Below, piece by piece: positions 4,816-11,120 of a stretch of 11,120 nt of DNA. Origin of the DNA: Collinsella sp. (GTDB taxonomy: Bacteria; Actinomycetota; Coriobacteriia; Coriobacteriales; Coriobacteriaceae); assembly GCA_019425005.1 (NCBI GenBank), contig JAHYYK010000055.1:1-11120 (forward strand), given 5' to 3'. Position 1 is the first letter of the stretch. Each line of letters opens with the position of its first letter. Both the position numbers and the translations under genes were made by a program. The notes below the pieces were generated by a model. It made no database searches and was not told the origin of the DNA. It worked only from the letters and a program-made list of their open reading frames with translations.

Positions 4816-5499
4816 CTAAATCTGCATGAAAGGGTTCTGCATGAGCTCGCGTGCCATGGTGGTCGAATCGCCATGACCGGTTAGGCAAACGGTATCGGGC
4901 GGGAGAAGCCGGGCGAGCTTGGAGAGCGAGCGCAGAATCGCCGCCTCGTCTCCTCCAGAAAGATCGGTGCGGCCGTGCCCACCCGGAAACAGGGTGTCGC
5001 CCACAAAGGCAATGTTCCCCTGCTCGGTGGCAGCAAACAAGACGATCCCGCCCGGCGTATGCCCTGGCGTCTCGATCACCTGCAGGTAGATATCGCCCAC
5101 CTCGATAGCATCTCCCTCGGCGAGCAGGTGCGTCGGCTCCCCGGGGTCAGGCGTCTCAATGCCCCACATAGCTCGCTGTTCCTCGATGTTCGCATGCGGC
5201 ACCGCCACATCCTTAGCACACAGCTCATACTGGCAGCCCTCGCCAACGGTGGTTCGCACGCCTGCAACACCACCAACATGATCGGCATGGCCATGAGTGC
5301 ATACGGCGCCAAACACGCGTACGCCGGGATGCTCGGCTCGAATATGCTCCACCAGGCGTTCGCCTTCCCATGCGGGATCGATAATCACGCACTCATTGTC
5401 CGAAATAACAGCATAGCTATTGGTCTGAATGGGACCGTTTACGAGCGTCTCGATCTCGACCGTTCCCTTGGGAGTTAAATCCAAGGACACAGCACTCAT
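4816..5499 (-). CDS. metallo-beta-lactamase-fold hydrolase, glyoxalase II-like
   Basis: A 227-residue protein of the glyoxalase II/YcbL-like branch of the metallo-beta-lactamase fold. All metal ligands are present: THGHADH (His69, His71, Asp73, His74), His147 in ETPGHTPGG, Asp168 in VGDTLF and His209 in LTGHGDSTT. Such enzymes typically hydrolyse thioesters such as S-D-lactoylglutathione; the real substrate here is unknown, and a glutathione substrate is doubtful in a Gram-positive anaerobe. The C-terminal NPFMQI resembles the NPFL ending common in this branch. No signal peptide. The ATG at 5499-5497 has GAGGAG at 5511-5506 with 6-nt spacing. It lies 84 nt after rel; a similar gene often accompanies rel in Bacillota and Actinobacteria. 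Fold assignment is certain, substrate is not. Confidence 0.9.
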   Translation of the reverse strand: MSAVSLDLTPKGTVEIETLVNGPIQTNSYAVISDNECVIIDPAWEGERLVEHIRAEHPGVRVFGAVCTHGHADHVGGVAGVRTTVGEGCQYELCAKDVAVPHANIEEQRAMWGIETPDPGEPTHLLAEGDAIEVGDIYLQVIETPGHTPGGIVLFAATEQGNIAFVGDTLFPGGHGRTDLSGGDEAAILRSLSKLARLLPPDTVCLTGHGDSTTMARELMQNPFMQI

Positions 5500-5519
5500 G
5501 TCCCTCTCCTCTCTATAGA

Positions 5520-5547
5520 ACTCGAGGCATCAAACGATGCCTCGAGT
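5520..5547. repeat. perfect 12-bp palindromic stem between rel and the hydrolase gene
   Basis: ACTCGAGGCATC (5520-5531) and GATGCCTCGAGT (5536-5547) are perfect inverted arms around a 4-nt loop. No T-run follows on either strand, so this is either a U-less terminator, an mRNA processing or stability element, or an operator. It lies between the rel stop codon and the ribosome binding site of the hydrolase gene. Confidence 0.75.
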
Positions 5548-5583
5548 GTAGCGAATATCGATAATGTGACACGTTCGTCGCGA

Positions 5584-7944
5584 CTAAACGCGGCGCTTAA
5601 GCTGGGCTCCACCCTCACCGGGCATCAGGCGGCGCGCGTCGTAGACCGAGTCAACGCTGCTGATGGAGGCCAGCAGCGGATCCAGACCACTCGCGTCCGA
5701 GATCTCGACCATAAAGCGCAGGGTCGCAATGCCCTCGCGGTTGGTCGACGTGGCGGCAGAAAGGATATTGCCGCCCGCATCGCCAATGGCAATGGTGACA
5801 TCCTTGAGCAGGCCCATGCGGTCCAGGCACTCGACCACGATCTCGACCTGGAAAAGCGTATCGGCAGCACCATCCCACTCTACGTCAATCATGCGCTCGG
5901 GATGCTCCATAAGACCCTTGACGTTGGGACAGTTGGCGCGATGCACCGAAACGCCACGACCGCGCGTGATGAAGCCGACGATGTCGTCGCCCGTCACGGG
6001 GTTGCAGCAATGAGCCAGACGGACCAGTAGGCCGCTGTTACTCTCGCCCTTGACGATAATGCCGTTACTGGCGCTCTTGCCGCGCTTTTGCGGCTTGCGG
6101 TTGGAGCCGCGAGCAGGCTGCTTCACGACCTCGGCGATAGCCTCGGCCTTGGTGAGCTGCTCCTCGGGCTTGGGGTCCAAGATTTGCTCGACCTTATTGC
6201 CCACAGCGCGCGGGGCAACCTTGCCGGCGCCGACGGCGGCAAACAAGTCCTCGAGCTGCTTGTAGTTAAACTGCTCCGCCACGGCGTTGAGCGCACGCGT
6301 TGATCGCGGCGTAGAGATGCCATACCCGCGCTTGCGCAGATCCTTGGCCAGTATATCGCGACCGGCAGCAGCGTCATCGTCTTTGGTCGCGGCGGCGAAG
6401 TAACGGCGGATCTTTGACTTGGCGGAAGGTGTCTTAACGATCTTGAGCCAATCACGCGACGGCTTGGAACTCTTGTTAGTCAGAATCTCGACACGGTCAC
6501 CCGTCTTAATCTCGTGCGTGAGCGGAGCCACCGCACCGTTGATTTTGGCGCCGACGCAATGGTTTCCCACCTCGGTGTGAACGGCGTAGGCAAAGTCGAG
6601 CGGCGTGGAGCCGGCACGAAGCGCCATGACCTCGCCCTTGGGCGTAAAGACAAAGATCTCCTGATCGAAGAGGTCGACCTTCAGCGAATGCAGGTATTCC
6701 TTGGCGTCGGTAATCTCATCAGACGCAGCCCAATCGAGCGAATGTTTGAGCCAGTTAATCTGGTCGTCCAGACGCTGGGCATCATTGGTCTTAGACGCAG
6801 ACGATCCGCCCGACTTCTTATATAGCCAGTGGGCGGCAATGCCGTACTCGGCCTGCTCATGCATCTCGTAGGTTCGAATCTGAATCTCGAGCGGACGAGC
6901 CGTGGGGCCGATAACCGTCGTGTGGAGCGACTGGTAGTTATTGACCTTGGGCATGGCGATATAGTCTTTAAAGCGACCGGGCATGGGGTGCCATAGTGTG
7001 TGCACCGCGCCGAGCGTGGAGTAGCAATCGCGCACCGAATGCGTGATGACGCGCAGTGCCACCAGGTCGTAGATCTCGGAGAATTCCTTGCCCTTGCGCT
7101 TCATCTTTTGGTAGATGGACCAATAGTGCTTGGAACGGCCGTTGATCTGGAAGTCTTCCAGGCCAATGCGGTTGAGCTCGTCGGTGAGCGTCTTGATGGT
7201 CTCGGCCAGATAGCGCTCACGGACCTCGCGCGACTCCGCCACCATGCGTGCGATGCGCTGGTAGGCATCGGGCTCCAGGTAGAAGAAGGACAGATCCTCG
7301 AGCTCCCATTTAATGGAGCTCATGCCCAGACGGTCGGCCAGGGGCGCGTACACGTCCATGGTCTCGCGGGCCTTAAACAGGCGGCGGTCCTCACGCAGGG
7401 CGGCAAGGGTGCGCATGTTGTGCAGACGGTCGGCAAGCTTAACGATGATGACGCGGATGTCCTTGGACATGGCGAGGAACATCTTGCGCAGCGTGAGGGC
7501 CTGTTTCTCGTCCATGCTGTCGACTTCGATGTTGGTGAGCTTGGTCACGCCATCGACGAGCTCGGCCACCGTATCGCCAAACAGGCCGGAAACATCAGCA
7601 AGCGAGGTCTCGGTATCCTCGACGGTATCGTGCAGCAGCGCGGCGCACACCACATCGCAGTCCATCTTGAGATCGGCCAAAATGATGGCCACCTCGACGG
7701 GATGGTTGATGTACATCTCACCCGAGCGGCGCTTTTGGTTGCAGTGCTTCTCGGCAGCAAAGCAATAGGCCTGCTCCACCTTAGAAAAGTCGTCCTCATT
7801 CATATATTTGAGGCACAGGCGCTCCAGCTTGTCGTAGCTGTCCGCCATAATCTCGGGCGGCAGCTCATCGGCATGCTTATAGTGCTCCATCTCCGAGAAC
7901 GGCTGGAGGGCGGAATCATGGGCGGTACGGGCTGCGGCATCCAT
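5584..7944 (-). CDS. rel: bifunctional (p)ppGpp synthetase/hydrolase
   Basis: Makes and degrades the stringent-response alarmones pppGpp and ppGpp, sensing uncharged tRNA on stalled ribosomes. The 786-residue protein has the full domain order. The HD hydrolase (about 60-215) has metal ligands His81, His105, Asp106 and Asp172 in ADRLHN all intact. The synthetase (about 265-375) has the RFKD motif at 324-327, typical of bifunctional rather than RelA-type enzymes, plus NNYQSLHTTV and Glu353 in EIQIRT. The TGS domain is at 428-490. A conserved zinc-finger-like region has His645-Cys646-Cys647 and His668/Cys672. The C-terminal ACT domain is at about 698-775. A basic linker (609-628) looks variable. 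The ATG at 7944 has AAGGGG about 7 nt upstream. It starts 15 nt after the recJ-helicase stop, so the two are very likely co-transcribed. Confidence 0.97.
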   Translation of the reverse strand: MDAAARTAHDSALQPFSEMEHYKHADELPPEIMADSYDKLERLCLKYMNEDDFSKVEQAYCFAAEKHCNQKRRSGEMYINHPVEVAIILADLKMDCDVVCAALLHDTVEDTETSLADVSGLFGDTVAELVDGVTKLTNIEVDSMDEKQALTLRKMFLAMSKDIRVIIVKLADRLHNMRTLAALREDRRLFKARETMDVYAPLADRLGMSSIKWELEDLSFFYLEPDAYQRIARMVAESREVRERYLAETIKTLTDELNRIGLEDFQINGRSKHYWSIYQKMKRKGKEFSEIYDLVALRVITHSVRDCYSTLGAVHTLWHPMPGRFKDYIAMPKVNNYQSLHTTVIGPTARPLEIQIRTYEMHEQAEYGIAAHWLYKKSGGSSASKTNDAQRLDDQINWLKHSLDWAASDEITDAKEYLHSLKVDLFDQEIFVFTPKGEVMALRAGSTPLDFAYAVHTEVGNHCVGAKINGAVAPLTHEIKTGDRVEILTNKSSKPSRDWLKIVKTPSAKSKIRRYFAAATKDDDAAAGRDILAKDLRKRGYGISTPRSTRALNAVAEQFNYKQLEDLFAAVGAGKVAPRAVGNKVEQILDPKPEEQLTKAEAIAEVVKQPARGSNRKPQKRGKSASNGIIVKGESNSGLLVRLAHCCNPVTGDDIVGFITRGRGVSVHRANCPNVKGLMEHPERMIDVEWDGAADTLFQVEIVVECLDRMGLLKDVTIAIGDAGGNILSAATSTNREGIATLRFMVEISDASGLDPLLASISSVDSVYDARRLMPGEGGAQLKRRV

Positions 7945-7959
7945 CGAGGTCCCCTTCCC

Positions 7960-10900
7960 CTAGGCCCGCGGTACGATCGGGCGGTTAACTTTGGCTAGCA
8001 TATCAGAAGCGCACGAATCGAGCGCCCAACTCCGGAAAGCCGAGAACTCCATGCGCGAACGCAAGCCCTCCAAATACCGAATTGACCTGCTCAATTGCAC
8101 ACGGCCGGGGTTTTCGGCCATCGCGATGCGACGGGTGTCGTCAAACCCCGAAACGCGACAGAAGCCAAGCTCTTCGAAGATTCCCAGGCCACTTTCCACC
8201 GAGCGCTCGTCGACCGGCGTGCGAGCATCGATGGCAAGGCACATCTGCGCGATGTCGATATCGCTCGCGCTAAAGGAATCGTCCCCGGTCTTGCCGCGGT
8301 TGGAGCGCCACATGGTTTGCAGCGCGCGATAGAGCGTGACGAGCTCCTCGCGCTCGGGCGCATAGCAGTCGAGTAGACGTTCATTGATACGAGCGTCACG
8401 CGACGAATAGAGCAGGTGAATCACGGCGGGCTGTCCGTCGCGACCGGCGCGGCCACTCATCTGGTTGAACTCGATGGCGCCAAAGGGCATGTGGTAGAGC
8501 ACGACATGGCGGATATCGGGCAGGTTCACGCCCTCACCAAAGGCAGAGGTCGAAACGATGCAACTGAGGTTTCCGTCACGAAACGCTTCCTCGACACGGC
8601 GGCGATCGGAGCGTGCGAGCCCCGCGTTATAGAACGCGATATGGGTCGCGCAGTCGGGAACGCGTTTGCGTAGCGTCTTGGCAAGCGCCACGGACTGATC
8701 ACGCGAGTTGACGTAGATGACGGTCTTCTCCCCCGTCGCGACGATGGACACCAGGCGGTTTTCGCGGCTCGCAAGATCGCGGTCGTCCTCGAGCCGCAAG
8801 TTCTCGCGCACGGTCTCGTCGACCACCGTACGGGTAATCGGCAGCACGCGGGCGAGCTCGGCCACAACCGGAGCCGTTGCGGTGGCCGTCGCCGCCATAA
8901 CGACCGGGTCGCCCAGGGCCTTGAGGATATCGGGCATGTCGAGGTATGCGCTTCGGTCGCCGCCCTTGGCAAGACCGGCATGGTGCGCCTCGTCAATAAC
9001 GACAAATCCGATACGCCCCGAGCGCGCAAAGCGGTCGCGGTGAATAGACAGGAACTCAGGCGTCGTGAGTACGATGCCGGTGCGGCCCGAAGCCAGGCCG
9101 GCAAACACGTCATCGCGCGCTGCTTCCACGGTCTCGCCGGTCAACACGCCCACGCCAATCCCGAGCGCAGCCATCGTCGATGAAAGATGATAGGCCTGGT
9201 CGGCAACGAGTGCGCGCAGCGGATAGACAAAGATGCTCGCGCGACCGCGAAGGACCGCCTCGCGCGCGGCGTGCACATGGAAGATGAGCGACTTACCACG
9301 TCCCGTCCCCATAACGGCCAAAACGCTCTGGTGGTCGGCGAGCGCGTCGAGTGCCTCGACCTGCGCGCGATGTGGCTGGTTCGAGCCGATAAAGCTATGG
9401 ATAAGCGAGCGCGTGAGCTCGGTATAAGAAAGCTGGGCGAGCGTCTCGCGTTTACGCGACTCCAGGCGCAGGCCAGAATCCGCCGGCTGCACGCCGCGGC
9501 GAAGCTCGCATGCCGGATCGTCGACGCTGGGCAGCGTGGTATCGCGGACCAAGACATCCTTGATCATGAGCTTGGGCTTCACACGCCCCTGCCAATGCTC
9601 GGCAACGGCCTCGAACACCAAGTCGACAGCGCTATCGCAGTTGATGAGCTTATCGATTTGCGGCACGCGGAACATAATGGCCGGCACACTCGCGGCGCCA
9701 TCGGTCGCCACAAAGCGCATGTGCTCGCCGGTTTTGCCCACCACGGCGCGGTCGCACATCGTCACGCCCTCGGCAGCCAGCAGCGGCACCTTGTTGCCCT
9801 GGCCAAACGGCTCAAGACGGGAGATCTGCTCGATGGTCTCGATATTCAGCTCGGAAAGGTCGACGGTGGCGGCGACCTCGTCGGTGTCTTCAAAGTCCTC
9901 GGCGGGAAGCTCCGATAGCACGGCGGAAAGGCGACGACGGAATTCATCGAGCTTGGATGCCTCGATGGTCACACCCACCGCACCGGCATGTCCGCCGCGA
10001 CGAATCAGCAGGTCGGAACAGCGCTCGACGGCGTCAAACAGGTTAACTTTGCCCACCGAGCGACCAGAGCCGCGCGCGATACCGTCCTCGATCGAGAACA
10101 GCAGCGCCGGCACGTGATAGCGGTTGGTCAGACGGCTTGCCACGATGCCCTTGACACCCTCGTGCCAGCCTTCGCCGCCCACGACGATCGCGCGTCCGCC
10201 GTCATAAGTCTCCTCGACCTTCGCCATGGCATCGCGTGTGAGCTCCGCCTCGATCTCGCGGCGTTGGCGATTGATTTCCTCGAGCTCGGCGGCAAGCGCA
10301 CTCGCTTCGATGGGATTGTGGGCAAGCAGCAGGTCGAGCGCCAGCTTGGGATCGGCCATGCGACCGGCAGCGTTTAAGCGGGGAATGAGCGAGAATGACA
10401 GGCCATCCGCCGTAATGCTCGAAAGGTCCGCCTTGGCGAGCGCTGCCAGTGCGATGTAGCCGGGACGAGCCGTCACGCGCATCTGCTGGATGCCCTCGGC
10501 GACCAGTGCGCGGTTCTCGGGCGTGAGCGGCATCATGTCGGACACGGTGCCCAGCGCCGCGACCTCAATCAACGAACGCCAATACGACGGCTTGCCCAGA
10601 CGCTCACCCAAAACCTGCACCAGCTTGAGCGCCACACCGGCACCGGCAAGCTCGCGCGAGGGGCCCTCGTCTTCGAGCTTGGGGTCGGTCAGGGGCACAC
10701 CCTGCGGCACCTGGTCGGAGGGCTCGTGATGGTCCGTGACCACCAAATCGATCCCCAGGCTCTCCAGATAGGAAACCTCTTCCTTGGCGGCAATGCCGTT
10801 ATCGACGGTCACGATCAGCTGGGGGCGAGCGAGCTCGTTAACGCGGTCGAGTGCCGCGCGCGAAAGACCGTAGCCCTCATCAAAGCGATGCGGAATAAAC

Positions 10901-11120
10901 GGCGTGACATCGGCGCCAAACGTGCGCAGCGCCTCGGTCAACAGACAGGTCGACGTAATACCGTCAACGTCAAAATCGCCAAAGACTGCAATGTGCTCGT
11001 GGTTGTGAATAGCACGCTCGACGCGGTCGGCAACGACCGACATGCCCGGGATAATAAGTGGATCGGCCCAGTCGCGATCGAGCGAAGGCGTCAAAAACAG
11101 CTGACCTTCTTCGATGGATG
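7960..11120 (-). CDS. recJ: RecJ single-strand exonuclease fused to a RecQ-like helicase (N-terminus outside window)
   Basis: Degrades single-stranded DNA 5'-3' in recombination and repair. Numbering from the codon at 11094: DHH motifs FGDFDVDG (38-45), DNG (98-100) and DHH (121-123), then IPRLNAAGRM (237-246), DHHA1 motif GGHAGAVGV (367-375) and an OB-like region to about 515. A superfamily 2 helicase follows: Walker A GTGRGKS (596-602), DEAH (701-704), TATAT (735-740), AFGEGVNLPD (851-860) and QMSGRAGRDG (878-887). The last 150 residues match neither the zinc-RQC nor the HRDC domain of RecQ. One frame covers both halves with no stop. It stays open to 11120, and residues upstream of 11094 still look like RecJ (SIEEGQLFLTPSL), so the 5' end is cut by the window. 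The nuclease supplies the digestion, the helicase presumably the unwinding that RecJ normally gets from a separate RecQ. Likely co-transcribed with rel. Confidence 0.95.
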   Translation of the reverse strand, partial: SIEEGQLFLTPSLDRDWADPLIIPGMSVVADRVERAIHNHEHIAVFGDFDVDGITSTCLLTEALRTFGADVTPFIPHRFDEGYGLSRAALDRVNELARPQLIVTVDNGIAAKEEVSYLESLGIDLVVTDHHEPSDQVPQGVPLTDPKLEDEGPSRELAGAGVALKLVQVLGERLGKPSYWRSLIEVAALGTVSDMMPLTPENRALVAEGIQQMRVTARPGYIALAALAKADLSSITADGLSFSLIPRLNAAGRMADPKLALDLLLAHNPIEASALAAELEEINRQRREIEAELTRDAMAKVEETYDGGRAIVVGGEGWHEGVKGIVASRLTNRYHVPALLFSIEDGIARGSGRSVGKVNLFDAVERCSDLLIRRGGHAGAVGVTIEASKLDEFRRRLSAVLSELPAEDFEDTDEVAATVDLSELNIETIEQISRLEPFGQGNKVPLLAAEGVTMCDRAVVGKTGEHMRFVATDGAASVPAIMFRVPQIDKLINCDSAVDLVFEAVAEHWQGRVKPKLMIKDVLVRDTTLPSVDDPACELRRGVQPADSGLRLESRKRETLAQLSYTELTRSLIHSFIGSNQPHRAQVEALDALADHQSVLAVMGTGRGKSLIFHVHAAREAVLRGRASIFVYPLRALVADQAYHLSSTMAALGIGVGVLTGETVEAARDDVFAGLASGRTGIVLTTPEFLSIHRDRFARSGRIGFVVIDEAHHAGLAKGGDRSAYLDMPDILKALGDPVVMAATATATAPVVAELARVLPITRTVVDETVRENLRLEDDRDLASRENRLVSIVATGEKTVIYVNSRDQSVALAKTLRKRVPDCATHIAFYNAGLARSDRRRVEEAFRDGNLSCIVSTSAFGEGVNLPDIRHVVLYHMPFGAIEFNQMSGRAGRDGQPAVIHLLYSSRDARINERLLDCYAPEREELVTLYRALQTMWRSNRGKTGDDSFSASDIDIAQMCLAIDARTPVDERSVESGLGIFEELGFCRVSGFDDTRRIAMAENPGRVQLSRSIRYLEGLRSRMEFSAFRSWALDSCASDMLAKVNRPIVPRA

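Noticed and set aside
7000..7998. 332-codon plus-strand open frame opposite rel
   Set aside because: It lies antisense to an unmistakable rel gene. Long antisense frames are common in GC-rich genes, and the product resembles no family.
9187..9918. 243-codon plus-strand open frame opposite the RecJ-helicase gene
   Set aside because: It is antisense to conserved RecJ and helicase motifs, with a His/Leu/Asp-rich composition typical of reverse-frame artefacts.
11092..11094. TTG as start codon of the RecJ-helicase gene
   Set aside because: The frame stays open to the window edge, and the residues upstream continue RecJ-like sequence. RecJ proteins normally have more residues before the GDFDVDG motif, so the true start is outside.
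1..11120. CRISPR array, transposase, toxin-antitoxin or phage-defence system
   Set aside because: No regularly spaced repeats, no transposase or nuclease-system motifs and no small paired genes were seen. The only mobile-element trace is the tRNA-Leu 3' duplication.

Overview
The window looks like a chromosomal core region of a moderately high-GC, Gram-positive actinobacterium. My best guess is class Coriobacteriia (Collinsella or a relative). The reasons are recognition-based: GC-rich third codon positions, Actinobacteria-like IF3/L35/L20 and Rel proteins, a single-chain RecJ-helicase, and a tRNA-Leu gene that encodes its own CCA. No database search was possible, so the genus is an inference. 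Every confident gene is on the minus strand, so transcription runs from high to low coordinates.

Reading in the direction of transcription: (1) 11120-7960 holds a RecJ-type 5'-3' exonuclease fused to a RecQ-like superfamily 2 helicase; its N-terminus lies beyond the right edge. Only 15 nt later comes rel (7944-5584), a bifunctional (p)ppGpp synthetase/hydrolase, and after a 12-bp palindrome a glyoxalase-II-like metallo-beta-lactamase-fold hydrolase (5499-4816). This resembles the recJ-apt-rel-dtd neighbourhood of Bacillota with apt and dtd missing. (2) 4815-4622 is a regulatory intergenic region with three phased TTGAC-type repeats, inverted repeats and an extended -10 promoter. It precedes fba (4621-3755), class II fructose-bisphosphate aldolase. 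Downstream of fba are a 93-nt multi-helix hairpin and an intrinsic terminator. (3) 3499-2066 encodes a cytoplasmic transglutaminase-like protein with an intact Cys-His-Asp triad, followed by tRNA-Leu(CAA) and its terminator. (4) 1893-1711 contains a hairpin-rich 114-bp segment and a second, displaced copy of the tRNA-Leu 3' end with its terminator, which looks like an integration/deletion scar. (5) 1684-252 is the translation operon infC-rpmI-rplT, with an extended -10 promoter, a structured leader, a probable AUA start codon for infC and a strong final terminator. (6) 1-251 has no confident gene, only two small hairpins and a possible short coding tail on the plus strand at the left edge.

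Together the genes cover translation (IF3, L35, L20, tRNA-Leu), the stringent response (Rel), DNA repair (RecJ-helicase) and central carbon metabolism (Fba). The most interesting points are the non-canonical infC start, the tRNA 3'-end duplication, the RecJ-helicase fusion, the long fba 3' hairpin and the phased repeats upstream of fba. I found no CRISPR array, transposase, toxin-antitoxin pair or defence system.
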